64,000 nt of DNA. Origin: Daphnia carinata (Eukaryota > Arthropoda > Branchiopoda > Diplostraca > Daphniidae). Shown here in pieces: positions 9,251 to 20,410 of the stretch. Numbering within the stretch: the stretch's first letter is position 1; each line of letters begins with the position of its first letter. The stretch is taken from positions 186,001-250,000 of the forward strand of contig NC_081334.1 in assembly GCF_022539665.2 (NCBI RefSeq). Reading direction: 5' to 3'. Below the pieces are notes generated by a model. It was given only the letters and a program-made list of their open reading frames with translations, did no database searches and was not told the DNA's origin. Made by a program: the position numbers and the translations under genes.

Positions 9251-11181
9251 GCCACCTAACAACATTTTTATTTAAGTGTCGTTCAAAAGAGCTGTAGTTC
9301 GTTGCTTTGATCCTGCTCTTCCTCTCCTCCTTATTTATAGATTGCGTTATACGCCTGTGTGATTTTGTCTATAAAGTGCCTTACTGGTTGATTTGGGGAC
9401 TGTTTTACTGACTACGATTTCGTTTTGTGTTTCGCTCTATCTGCTGGGTGTTAGAAATGTTCCTTTAATGCGTTTCTCCACTCTGTGCACGGTTCTCTCG
9501 GTGATCCTCGTAGCCGATCTATATGCCATTGTAGTGTTGTTCCTTTTCAACAGGTGGCTCAAATCTTTTTAGCTTCTCTTGGCCATTCATGTATCGTCAC
9601 TATTGCGTCTGCGTCGCGTAGCCATACTCCTATTGGTTGGTCGTTTACGTTACCGCTTAATTTATTACGATCTCTTCGACTAATAGCTGCTTCTAGTGCT
9701 CTGATGTCGTCGTTAGTCGTCATCCAGTGGTTGTTTGGTTGCTATCGATTTCGACGATATCTTCGTCTCATTGTTCTCCTACTTCCTGATTGTTTCGGAA
9801 CAATGTTTCTAAGTTTTGTCTGAGTTGTCTGTTTTCTGTGTCTAGGTTGGTTGCTCTCTCGGCCGCTTGTCGTTCTTGTTGGGGTGCTTGTATTAGTTCC
9901 GTTATCTCACTTTCTAATGACACGATTTTCCGATTTAGCAGCGCAAGGTTATGTTGTGGTAATTCAAGTTCGTTCGTGCTTGCGGCGACCGCAATATTTT
10001 GCTGTAACTTTCTCAATCTGTCCTCCAAAGACTGGTTTGTATTCTGTAGCAATGAAATTTCTTCTATGTGTCGGATTTGATTTTGCTGCAGGGTTGTCGC
10101 GTTAATTTGACTTACGTTCTGGTCGTGTTTAAGTCGATTGTTTTCTCCCTGTATTTTTACGAATTTGTTTGTTTGAGCTAATTGTTCCTTTTTTACTGAT
10201 TCTAACCCTGCTAATTTCACTTTTATGGTGTCACTAAGATGGAAAATTTCCTGGTTTTACTTGTTACGTTTACAATTGGATTTTTATGTTTTGATTGCAG
10301 GATATGGATCTCTTTTTCCTGATCTATACTTTTCGTCTCGAGGGCTTTGTAAGTCAATTGTGTGTTCTCTAGTCCAGCTTGGCTTATGCTGTATTTATTC
10401 AAGAACATTGGTTCCTTCTGCAAGGAGTTGGGCTTCCCTTTGTTTTAGTCTCTCTATTTCTGTCCGAAGTTTGGTTTTTATCTTTAATTGTCTTTAATTA
10501 ATTTAGCTTTTACGGATGAATGTTCTGTTTCTATTTTGCGTATAGTTGTTTCCAAAGTTTGTACTCTTGGGTCTTTTATATGGTTAGCTTTCTCTTTCTG
10601 TGTCTTTTCTAACTGTTGGGTTAAGTTGGTCGCCTAGTAATCAATCGCTTGTTGCTGTATAGTACTTGTTTGAAATAAGGCTAAACCTTCGGTTTCTAGT
10701 TTTTGGATCTTCGCTTCAGCTGCCATTAATTTCTCTGAAATTCGTTTCTATACTAAATCCTTCTCCTTTAATCGTGTCTTAAGTTGTTTCGTCGTTGCCT
10801 TATCCTTAGCAGATTCTAATTCTAACATATACTGATTAATCGACTGATGAATTCCTATTAATGCGGTTTTTAGAAAGTCACTTTCTTCTACTGGTTTATT
10901 CTTCTTTCTGCTGGGTAGGTTTTCTGTTGATTGTATTTTGTTAGTTGTTTTTCTTTGTCACTTTTTCTAGGGCTTCTTTCAGCGCTTCTTGTCCGTTTGA
11001 ATGGTACTATTCGAACTTGCGATTTCACTCTTTTGTTCATTTCCACTGTGGGGTATACTTTTTGCATTGTTCGTTTAGGGTCTGTTAGGCTCACTCTACT
11101 GGGATGTTGTATTACTTCTAAAGGTTCTTCCACTGGGGCGGTTGGTCTATATATATCTACTGTTAAATCCTCAGTTGACAT
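9250..11181 (-). pseudogene. Gag-like region 1 of element A: N-terminal coiled coil and capsid
   Basis: It begins with Met at 11181 (MSTEDLTVDIYRP). A basic segment and a long coiled coil follow (10220-9768, for example EEISLLQNTNQSLEDRLRKL), then a capsid-like module (about 9720-9330) with QPIGVWLRDADAIVTIHEWP, TTLQWHIDRLRGSPREP, EWRNALKEHF and PVRHFIDKITQAYNAI. Stops and frameshifts interrupt all parts. A second capsid module lies downstream in gag region 2, so the element carries two Gag-like units in tandem. The coiled-coil length is far more than a usual gypsy Gag needs. Confidence 0.55.
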
Positions 11182-11221
11182 TTAAGTGACTTACCCTTAC
11201 CGCGGGGAGTCTTTAGACGAT

Positions 11222-11680
11222 TGGTAGTCGTCTGCAATGTCCGGCAAAGGGCTGCTTGTTGCTCTACTGCTGGCAGGAGTATCGGATCGCCCGATCCGAT
11301 CAGACTGCAAAAGATCGGATCGGCGATCAAATTTTGCCGATCATTTTTACCGATAATTTTTGTGCGGCATTTAAAGCTGAAAATTCACACTGTTTAACGA
11401 ATGTAGCATTGGCTGTCACAGCGACAGTCACTGACGGCCATTCAGGGAGAACACTAAACAGTTTCCCTCAATTGGCATTCGCAAAAAGAGTAATGAAAGA
11501 GAACCATGCGACTGCAAAATCTACAGCTAGATGGCGAAAAGTTTGATCGCTAAAAACGATCGGATCGGCGATCCCAAAAAATTGATCGCGATCCGATCGT
11601 CGATCCGTTTCTCAAAAGATGGGATCGGCGATCAATTTTTGATCGCGATCGCGGTAAGTCTGACTACCACCGGTAGCCGG
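11222..11680. repeat. GATCGG-rich palindromic repeat block
   Basis: Near-identical GATCGGATCGGCGATC units occur in clusters at about 11285-11345 and 11555-11655, in both orientations, flanking a unique core. Short GGTAGTC/GACTACC inverted ends lie near 11230 and 11662. This looks like the subterminal repeats of a non-autonomous DNA element. The plus frame inside (11256-11546) matches nothing I recognise. Confidence 0.45.
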
Positions 11681-11895
11681 TGAAATAGGACTGAAACGAA
11701 ATAGGACTGGAGAAATAGGACTGAGAGAAATAGGACTGACTTTTAAAAACTTTTAGGACAGTCCTATTTCTCCATGGCATCAGTCCTATTTCTCCTCGGC
11801 ATTAGTCCTATTTCTCTGGTAGAAATAGGACTGGAAATTTTCAGTTCTATTTCTCCAGTCCTATTCCGTTTCAGTCCTATTTCATCGCCAATCCT
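11681..11895. mobile_element. Fold-back element with GAAATAGGACTG repeats
   Basis: The left end (TGAAATAGGACTGAAACG, then GAAATAGGACTGGAGAAA) is mirrored with few mismatches by the right end (reverse complement of about 11840-11887). Further copies of GAAATAGGACT occur in both orientations in the middle. The whole unit could fold into one long hairpin. It has no coding capacity. Confidence 0.6.
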
Positions 11896-12492
11896 ACCAC
11901 CAGCCAATATACATAAAAATGGAAGTCGAACCAATCTCTTTTGGTATTTTAAATTTTAGGCTTGCCTAATGTTGCTTTACTTCGAATTTAGTATTCCATC
12001 GCAGGACTTCTCAAGCCTCTTCCTTCTTCAGCAAAGTTAGCTGCGCTACAATTCTTGCAGTCTTGGGACAAAAGTTGTAAGTGAATTGCCTTCTTCGTTA
12101 TAATTACGCCAATAACCTTATATTCCCCAAGTAGTGACATGTTTCCCTCAAATTTATCATTTAGAACCATATCATCTTCTCCTTCAGTCCCACGCAAAAT
12201 TGGATATTAAAATTCAAAGTTTTCCTCTTCTTCGCTTCATGGTCGGTCTGTACCTCGCTCTTCGCCTCGTTTTCGCCTTACCCGTCGCACCATCTTCGCC
12301 TAAAGCAGTCAAGAAAATTCGGGGATAGAAAGAAATCGGCGACGAAGGCGTCAGATCGTCGATGAGAAAGAATTTTTGCGTTTTCTGACATTTTTCGTTA
12401 TTTCGACATTTAGTGGTATGTTATGAAAAAAAGCATATCGTGGCGAATCTGAATATTGACCCCAATTAAAAAAATAAATTTATAATTTATTC
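11896..12492. other. No gene recognised
   Basis: AT-rich sequence with only short, unremarkable frames. Nothing beyond proximity to the fold-back element on the left and the inverted-duplication boundary on the right. Confidence 0.5.
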
Positions 12493-12510
12493 CTAAAAAA
12501 TATAAATCAG

Positions 12511-13219
12511 GCCTCAGCAGGCGCTGGAGCTGGGCAAAACTACGGAGCTCAGTCTGGTGCTGCCCAACAAGAACAGGGTCTCGGTGCTCAAACCTCTGCT
12601 AGCGCCGGAGAGGACAAGGTTATGACGCTCAGAATGGAGCTGCCCAACAGCAAACAAGGCTATAGTGCTCAAGCCGCAGCTGGACAAAATTACGGTTCAC
12701 AAAACGGAGGTGCCCAAAAGCAGCATGGGTACGGCTCATCCACCACTTAGCAGAAACCAACGAATACATACAACAGCAACGGCAACGGAAACGGACCGTC
12801 CACATCTGCCTCATCCAACGCACAGGAGGTACTGAAGTAGTCACTTTCTTGATTTAGCGAACACTCAATAACATCTACCGAAATTCTATTAAACAGAAAC
12901 CCCTATGCCATTTGAGTATGCCTGGGCCGTCAAGGATGAGCCAACCAAGAACGACTACGCTCGTGAAACTAAGTGCGACGGCAAAATTGTGACTGGATCT
13001 TACCGCGTTGCCTTGCCCGATGGCCGCATTCAAATTGTTTCCTATCGGGGTGATGAAAACTGCTACGTCGCTGGTGTCATGTACGAAGGTGAGGCCCAGT
13101 ATCCCGCACCATCCACCTGCAACGGCAATTACGAAAATAGCAATGGCTTTGGGAATAGAGGCAGCAACTATGGCAGTGCCAAGCCGATTTCCAACAATAA
13201 ATCGAATATTTCATATTAA
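12511..13219 (+). pseudogene. Cuticle-protein pseudogene, copy A (Gly/Gln repeats plus chitin-binding R&R domain)
   Basis: The first exon here (to 12828, donor GGAG/GT) encodes degenerate GYGAQ-type repeats followed by an Asn/Ser/Gly linker. The next exon (12897-13219) encodes an R&R chitin-binding domain: FEYAWAVKDEP, GSYRVALPDG, RIQIVSYRGDENCYV. Such proteins bind chitin in the exoskeleton. Disablements are a frameshift in the repeats near 12615, an in-frame TAG near 12750 and one base lost after the acceptor compared with copy B. No start or signal-peptide exon is present, because the arm begins inside the gene. The R&R exon itself stays open, so a rearranged product cannot be excluded. 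Confidence 0.7.
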
Positions 13220-14290
13220 AATTTATAAAATTATTGATTTATATATTGAAATAATGATAACTATTTCCGTTTGGCTTGCGATTAGATTCAAATAAATCTA
13301 ATACATTTTAAGAAAAAGATAATAATGTTTATTCATTTTTATGTTCACCTGTAATTATGATTTTGCATGAATCATTCAAAATTGGGTATTCGATTGCCTC
13401 CGAAAGCTTTCATAGCATTCCTTTCAAATACTTATTTTACACAGTCTATAATCGAATAAAAAATCTTTATATTCATAGGTAAATTACGAACAACGTCCAT
13501 CTTCCAATATCGGTGTATTTCTTACTAAATATCGTTCATGAAAGGTCTAGAATCAAGTTAGATAAATCACGCAATATTACCTCAGAGGTAGGAAAACAAA
13601 GCAGAATGAAGATTTCAGAAAACAAATTCATAGGGTGCTCTGTTTACCCACGATGACGTCAATTTTTAACGCGAGCATGCATCACCCGTTTTTACCTTTT
13701 CTCACGCACAAAGAGGTCTTGGCCATTCAAACATGGTACCTTTAAGAATGAAAATGATGCCTGAGAGATTGATCAGTACTCTCGATGCAAAGCTTCTCGT
13801 GAAAAGGTTGTAGCCATATGAAATGAGGTTAATACGTGAACAGATTCTTTGGTGTCATGAAGAACCCAATTTCCTGAAATCACTGACTTTCTCCTCGCAA
13901 CGTATGAGACTTGCAAAAAAAAGAACGCTAAATGTCCGATGCAATTTACCTACACCACTCCTTTTGTTGCACGGTAGATTTCCGACCTTCATGCGTCTTG
14001 CGGCAAATTGACCGTAATACTAGGTCATATACGGAAGCCTTGTTTTGATGAAAGTGAAAGGGCGAGATGGAACGGGAGGATGAACGAAAAGGTACCAACA
14101 TCCTCCCGACATGTGCGCGCCCCAATATGCTGCGCGCCACACATGGTCGTCAGGTGCCCAACGTGTTTTGAACGAGATGGCATGAGAAAAAAACGAACAT
14201 TTGATTGCTTTCATGCCTGTGTGGACGCAAGCTTCTTTTATGAAGAAGTGCTCGCAACAGATTAATATATCATTTGCTTTCCGGAACAAG
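13220..14290. other. Spacer between cuticle copies A and B
   Basis: No protein family is recognised. The spacer is duplicated in inverted orientation at about 27928-28940, which is why paired ORFs appear in both places. Conservation between the arms reflects duplication, not necessarily coding function. Confidence 0.55.
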
Positions 14291-15313
14291 ATGAACAAGG
14301 TAGGAAAAGTTTTACTGAGCTACGTGCAGAAAAGCTGCCTTCTATTGTAACATCACTTTCAATTTAGTCTTCAACTGTATTTTGCTCGTTTGTTTTTTAA
14401 TATTCAACTTACATACATATTTGTTTTGGTTTTTTTTCTTTTTTCTTTCAAACATTACATTATTTTAGCTGCTTTGGTGCCGTGGCTATGGTAGCAGAGT
14501 TATGGCGGCCAAGCTGGGCAGCAACAGCAGAAACAGGCATACGGAGCTCATTCCGGAGCGGCTCAACAAGATTATGGTGCTCAAGTATCTGCTAGCGCTG
14601 GAGCTGGACAGGGTTATGGTGCTCAAAATGGAGCTGCCCAACAGCAACAAAGCTATGGTTCTCAGGTATCAGCAGGCGCCGGAGCTGGACAAAACTATGG
14701 AGCTCATTCTGGTGCCACCCAACAACAACAGGGTTATGGCGCTCAAGCTTACGGTTTACAAAACGGAGGTGCCCAGCAGCAACAAGGTTACGGCGCATCC
14801 AGCATTCCCCAGAAACCAACGAATACTTACAACAGCAATGGAAACGGAAACAAACCTTCCGCATCTGCTTCATCCTATGAACAGGAGGTATTGATGCAAC
14901 ACCATTCTTAACTTAACTGCGAGAATGTTTTCTAACATCTATCGAAATTCTATTAAACAGCAACCCCCGATGCCATACGAATTCGCTTGGGCCGTCAAGA
15001 ATGAGCCAACCGAGAACGACTACGCTCATGAAGCCAAGAGCGATAGCAAAGTTGTGATCGGATCTTACCACGTTCTCTTCCCGGTGGCCCCACTCAGATC
15101 GTTTCTTGCCGAGCCGATGAGAACGGCTACGTCGCTAATGCCAAGTATGAAGGTGAGGCCCAGTTCCCCGCACCGTCCAACGGTAACGGGAACTACGGGA
15201 ACGGCAATGGCTCTGGAAATGGAAGTAAAAACTATGGAAATGGTAATAACAGCGGCAACAACAATTACGGAAGCGGCAATGATCGAGTGAACAGCAACAA
15301 GCCATCATATTAA
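14291..15313 (+). pseudogene. Cuticle-protein pseudogene, copy B
   Basis: Exon 1 is nine bases, ATGAACAAG (14291-14299), followed by GTAGGAAAAG. A signal-peptide-like YII.AALV segment starts the next exon near 14455, but the acceptor CAG seen in copy C is CAT here. One base is lost in the signal-peptide codons. GYGAQ-type repeats run to 14888, and the R&R domain exon (14961-15313) reads YEFAWAVKNEPTENDY, then frameshifts near 15080. The original frame resumes with ADENGYVANAKYEGEAQFP and a long Gly/Asn-rich tail ending in NSNKPSY. The family organisation is clear, and the copy is disabled. Confidence 0.7.
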
Positions 15314-15990
15314 TGTTTTTCAAATTCATTGATTTCGGCTTCTACAAATTTTATAAGAATCTTAACGATATTGTGCGCAGCCAATTGAAAAGAAATAAAC
15401 CTATTCAAGTAAATGAAGGCATTCGAAGTTAATTACAATCCAAAAAGCTTTCCTGTATTCCCATCACGTCCCCATGTTTTTCTCATTGGAAAGTAAAAAG
15501 GGGTGTACTGATTTGATGTAATACTGATTATGCATGACAAAACCATGGGCGGTACTGTGGTATAAACTCACTTCCATAAAATGCACTGCCAACATAGCCA
15601 CTCAAGAGAAAATGAATCATTACTTCGACCACGGTTAATTGTGACACAATGTTTTCACGCGGCAAAGTCTAAGTGATCAGAATTGATGAGGTAATCTTGT
15701 TTTTGGACAGGAGGTAGGCAATGTTTGAAATGCTTTTTCACGTGCTGTCCACAATATTATTCTTGTTTTTTCCTTAACGCCAATCGTTCTTTATGTCCCG
15801 TACGTTTATTATCTAATTATCAATAAACGCCATTAGGACATCCCCTGGAAAATCCGTTCTGCTGATTTGAAATCTGTTTTGAACTGATAATCTGTTAAAG
15901 AGAATTAATATATCAGAAAAGTATTTCAGGCATCACAAAACTTTGCAAAATTCCGGGAAAATGTTTTGGTTTAACTATCTAACTGACAAG
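15314..15990. other. No gene recognised
   Basis: AT-rich sequence downstream of cuticle copy B, with an AATAAA signal near 15395 that could serve that gene. Nothing else could be assigned. Confidence 0.45.
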
Positions 15991-15999
15991 AGCAGTATG

Positions 16000-16840
16000 C
16001 ACTATCTATACTCTATAAAAAAACAAGGAAATTGGAGGTGGAGCCTGTGTCTGTGACTTTGTGCTTTTGTTTTGATTGGCTGGCGTCAAAACCGCCGCCG
16101 GCTGCTGTGATTGGCTGGCGCCAAAACCGTCGTCTGCTACAGTGAATTGGTGGGATGGGGTTTTGGAAAACTAAACTGCAGGTGGAATTTTTCAATCTAC
16201 GGGCTTTGCGTAAACGGGTGGGCAACGGCACGTAAGCTGACGGGCAGGGCATTTTATTATTATTATTCTAATTAATTTTTAATTAATTTTATTTTATTTT
16301 ATTAGTTTTATTTATTATTTTTATTGGCCACTACGGCAGGCGTTTTGGCGGGCAGAGAGGAGGGTCGTTGGGCAACAACGGCGAGTTCTGTGAATTGTGA
16401 ATTGGCGAGCAAAATGGGTTGACGGGCAGAGGCAAAAAGTGAGTGGACAGGCAACTAAATGGGCCGTTTGAGGGGCAGAGACTGTACAATAGGTCGGATA
16501 AATGCAATTTTTTAGTCTACGGGCTTGGCTTAAAACGAGTGGGCGCTACAGTACGTAAGTCGACGGGCAACCACAGCAGGTTTTTTTGGTGGGCAAAGGG
16601 GGTTGACGGGCATGAACTATTCGAGAAAAGACGGGCAGAGGGAAAAAGTGGTTGGACGGCAACTACAGCGGGCGTTTTCTGGGCTGGGACTGCGAGGGAA
16701 AAACGGGCAAAAGCAAATGAAAAAGTCAATGGGCCACTACAGCAGGCGTTTTGGCGGGCAGCGAGTGGGGTGACGGGCAGAGAGGGGATCCACGGGCAGC
16801 GAGTGGGCTGAGGTGTGTATATTTTGAAGAACATTAACGT
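16000..16840. repeat. Degenerate minisatellite-like block
   Basis: A GATTGGCTGGCGYCAAAACC unit recurs at about 16070-16130. From 16320 to 16810 variants of GACGGGCAGAG and CTACAGCAGGCGTTTTGG recur irregularly. ORFs on both strands here (16443-16811 +, 16517-16849 -) follow the repeat and are not taken as genes. Confidence 0.6.
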
Positions 16841-18030
16841 TTCGTCCACAAAGTAGTTTAATTTTGTAAAACCCGTTTAGAACATTGTCATATCCATTTC
16901 ATTTTTTCTCATATGAATTTCATTTGACAGTTTGTAAAACAATATTATTTTTTAGCAAAAAATAAATTTAATTTCAGAACTGTTGCGGATTTTAGACCTG
17001 GTGTTGATCGCATATTTCTTTCTGTCTGAGGAACAACGACAGGAATTTGAAAATAGCGGGGTTCCCGCTGTTACCCCGAAAACCCACCCCGCTGAAAAAA
17101 TCAAATATATTTTCCACCCCGAAAACGACCGCGCTTTCGCGATGCCCCGCGGGTCAAGTTGGAAAAGTACGTTGCCCTGAAACTAAAATTTAAACTACGA
17201 AGACTAAAAAGTAACGTCTTTAAGATGTCAAGACAGGCTTAATTAACGACAAGGAGATTCGAAGCTAAAAAAAGATGTCGTAAGGATGTCCACAGAAAGA
17301 CAAACTCGTGACTTGGGACTAAGATTAGAATAAGATATTCCTAAGACGTCCAAGATCGTACTATCTCAGGACTATCGTTCAAGAGAAAAACGGGATCAAA
17401 AGAAGGTGTCTATACGACTTCTACATAGGGCGAATTTCGAACAACTTTATCAGTGAAGTTAAAGGCAAAAGGCAGGTGTTTTCTACACGTCTGTTGAGTG
17501 TCCTTAAGATGTCTTAAAGACGCCTATACCCGAAAATTTAAGTCGTTTCACTCAGTGAATTTTTAAGGGGTATACACAGCATAAAAAACATCTCATCAGT
17601 TATTGCGCGAAAATGAACAAAAAATCAAAATTAATTGTTTCTTTAATAGGAAAACTGCGAATCTATTCAATGACGCCGAAGTAGGAAATCTTACACCTTA
17701 CACAAAATGTCTTTTATGTCCACAATTGAACGTTAGCAGGCAGCGATGACACAAGATATTCTTGGATTACAGACGAACGACAGCGATCCGTATAGCCATC
17801 TCGTTGGTTTGCATATCTTTTTGCGATTACAACCGCATTATCACGAAGATTTACAAAATCATATATCACAACAACGGAGATGTCTTTAAGAAAAACACAA
17901 CTATCGGCCTCATCATCGGATTTTAAGTGTCCAATTCCTGGAATGTTTACTCGCTTTCCGAGGGGTTTTTACAAGAGTTCGGGTTGACAGAAGAAGATCA
18001 GGATGATAGGGATGCAAAATTTTCAATAGT
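16841..18030. other. Region with degenerate GATGTC repeats, no intact gene
   Basis: From about 17190 to 17540 the sequence is dotted with AAGATGTC, GGATGTCC and GACGTCC variants, resembling the subterminal repeats of the 45.4-58.2 kb element. A mirrored set lies at 24680-25190. The rest (17590-18030) is AT-rich and unassigned. Confidence 0.4.
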
Positions 18031-18039
18031 TGGTCACAT

Positions 18040-18558
18040 TTGGAAAAGTCTATGCGATTTTCTATTTCCCCGTAGCTAACTGCGCCCTAGGGCAAGTTCG
18101 CCAGTTGACACTTCGTTTTTTTGCTGCTGTTTCATCAACATCAAATTCTTCTATTGTTGTAGATAACGATTCTTCAAGATTACTATCACTACCACTACTG
18201 TCTGGTACTTGCAGGAACACTGCCACAGGTGTTGTGGGCCCCTTTTTACCAAAGCAAGGTTATTTTCAGTCTTCAAAAAATTTTATTCAAGATAATGTGC
18301 TTTTACGTCTAATGCAGGTATCCGTTGGATTTGAGTTTCTGCTAGTGTATCAGGGAAAATACCAACTTCAACATCAAGTTGGTAGGAAATCGAACCAACT
18401 TCGACATCTGACTCTGACAAGTCATACGAGTAGTTGCTGTCATCCTCACACAAAAATTGCAAGTATGATACATTTTCCTGATTTCGCCTTCTTTTATTTC
18501 TATCTGTCATTACCCTGATAATTAAAAATGTCAAATCAAAATACAACAATAGAAACAC
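18040..18558 (-). pseudogene. Acidic Ser/Asp-rich protein fragment, unknown
   Basis: The minus frame at 18558-18283 encodes a basic start (MTDRNKRRRNQE) and an acidic stretch (CEDDSNYSYDLSESDVEVGS). A different frame at about 18250-18040 continues with PDSSGSDSNLEESLSTTIEE and a short basic end. The family is not recognised. It faces the similarly composed broken gene at 23.4-24.5 kb across the Copia insertion, and both lie between the mirrored GATGTC-repeat zones. Confidence 0.35.
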
Positions 18559-18600
18559 TTTTCCTGATATATATAGCCTACCTATAGTGATGGTTTAAGT

Positions 18601-18821
18601 TGTTGAATTAACTTCACAAAGTAGCCGAACTAGCGAGTAACGTTTTTCACTTTTATTCTATATTGTAATCAGTCCGAACACGACCAAGAGCACACACTTG
18701 AGCTTACACTCTTTTACGCACTGCAATCTTAACTGGAAGGGGAAAAGGGCAGAGAGCAACATTGCCGGATTAAATCCGAAGAGAAAAGTACATTCTGTTT
18801 GACACAATACAAAAAACAACA
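18601..18821 (-). repeat. Copia 3' LTR
   Basis: 221 bp, matching 22875-23093 except for a few substitutions and short indels. The polypurine tract reads GAGTGGGGA on the minus strand, immediately inside the LTR (18822-18830). Confidence 0.92.
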
Positions 18822-18830
18822 TCCCCACTC

Positions 18831-20380
18831 AAACCGCATGTAAAGTTTGAACTCCAATTTGGTATCGCATATCTTGAAATGTTGGTGAGTAGATCAGCTA
18901 ACTGGTTCTTCGTCCCAACGTAATCAATTTTTATGACTCCGGCTTGGTATTGTTGTCGAACATAGTGATACTTGACGTCAATATGTTTCGGACGACGATG
19001 AAACTCAGGGTTGGACATTAGCTTGATAGCGCCTTGATTGTCTGATTTTAGAGTTGTCGGTTCAGTTTGTTCTGAGCCAATGTCGCTAAGCAGTCGGCGC
19101 ATCCATGTCACCTCCTTTGTGGCCTTACACATCGCGATGTATTCAGCTTCAGTAGTTGAAAGTGAAACACACTGCTGTCGCCGGCTTGCCCAAGTAATAG
19201 GCCCTCCATTTAGCAAAAGGATATAGCCAGATGTGGATCTACGCGACACCGTGTCACCGGCATAATCAGAATCAGAATAGGCTAGAAGCGAATGAGGAGA
19301 TCCAGTATTATGATATGAGATTCCGTAATTGGATGTTCCTTTTAAATAAGCTAGGATTCTTCGCACAGCTTTCCAGTGAGCAGGTTTAGGTTGACTACAG
19401 TGTTGTGCAACTTGTCCTACTGCGCATGCGATGTCCGGACGAGTACAAACCATCAAGTACATAATCGTCCCCACTGCTTCACGATAGACTGCAGAACCAT
19501 GATTATGATTTGTGAATGAGTCGGCAGGAACAATCTTAGGGTTGCAGTCCGACATACCAAATCGCTTCAGAACGCGACCAACGTATTGTTCTTGAGACAA
19601 AGTTATGGTCCGATTTAACCGGTCTCGAGTGATCTTGATGCCAATAAAATAGTTTGCTTCTTCGGTTGTTATATCCAGTTGGTCACGTAGGAAACTGACG
19701 ACCTCTGTGAGCTTATTCCTGGAAGAACCGCACAGAAGCCCATCATCAACCCACAAGGCCAAAATTAGACATCCATTTTCATCTTGACGAAAATACACAC
19801 ATGAATCAGCATTGCTGCGAGCGAATCCAAACTTTAGAAGAAGACTGGCAAACTTCAAGTTCCACGTTCTCGAAGCCTGTTTGAGTCCATAAAGACTTTT
19901 CATGAGTCTACACACAGTAGTACTTTGATCTGCTACAATACATCCTTGGGGCTGGTCCATGTAAATTTCCTCAGAAAGGTCACCATGCAGGAACGCTGTT
20001 TTTAGGCCAAGTTGAATGATTTCAAGGTCGAGTGTTGTTGCAGTTGCTAGTATTGTTCGCACTGACTCGTATCGGACGACAGGAGCATACGTCTCATCAT
20101 AGTCGATCCCTTCCTTTTGAGAGTACCCTTTTGCAACTAACCGAGCTTTAAAACGAGTCGCCTTGCCTTCTCCATCGTACTTGATTTTGAACACCCATTT
20201 GTTTTTCACTGTGCGGCGTCCTTCGGGAAGCTTTTCAAGTCGACAAGTCCCATGCTGGTTTAGTGAATCAATTTCTTCCTGCATGGCTTGCTTCCACTCT
20301 TTTGATTGGTGACATGAAATGGCTTCAGCGTACGATTGGGGTTCTTCCATTTCATGAATGAGACGAGCAGGCACTGTCAA
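18831..20380 (-). pseudogene. Copia reverse transcriptase and RNase H
   Basis: A 536-codon frame extends into the LTR (stop at 18770). RT motifs are KNKWVFKIKYDGEGKATRFK, ARLVAKGYSQKEGIDYDETY, APVVRYESVRTIL, LKTAFLHGDLSEEIYMDQP and SLYGLKQASRTW. The catalytic centre reads LWVDDGLL (xVDD form). RNase H motifs are ARTDIACAVGQVAQ-like residues, DSDYAGDTVSRRSTSGY and SLSTTEAEYIAM. At about 20035 the usual Asp of the (M/D)DVKTAFL motif reads LGLKTAFLHG, so a conserved catalytic Asp is replaced by Gly. Confidence 0.88.
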
Positions 20381-20410
20381 GCTTAGAAAATTAGGATCTT
20401 CAATCAGCCT

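Larger units (their letters stand above)
1..11181 (-). mobile_element. Element A: decayed Ty3/gypsy retrotransposon, interrupted by element B
   Basis: Read on the minus strand, the order is two Gag-like regions (11181 to 6098), a zinc-knuckle relic (about 6240-6180), a pre-RT segment (6097-5862), then after the inserted element B the reverse transcriptase palm (866-210) and an integrase core fragment (about 205-1). The element runs off the left edge. No protease is visible between the zinc knuckle and the pre-RT segment. RNase H and the integrase H2C2 finger are missing between RT and the integrase core. Many frameshifts and stops show it is dead. No LTR could be recognised upstream of the Gag start at 11181. 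Grouping the two halves as one element is inferred from strand, order and complementary domain content. Confidence 0.7.
12493..14739 (+). repeat. Left arm of a large inverted duplication
   Basis: This segment matches the reverse complement of 26430-29547. Matching begins with CTAAAAAATATAAAYCAG just before cuticle copy A (reverse of copy D), runs through the intergenic spacer (13260-14330 versus about 28940-26800) and ends at GGGTTATGG inside the repeat exon of copy B (versus copy C). Differences are scattered substitutions, small indels, a deletion in copy D and the 973-bp insertion in the right arm. Confidence 0.8.

Noticed and set aside
11285-11655. Regular GATCGG repeats considered as a CRISPR-like array
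   Set aside because: Repeats are in both orientations, spacing is irregular and the sequence is eukaryotic.
16443-16849. Overlapping frames on both strands, 110-122 codons
   Set aside because: They follow the repeat units of the minisatellite-like block and show no domain.
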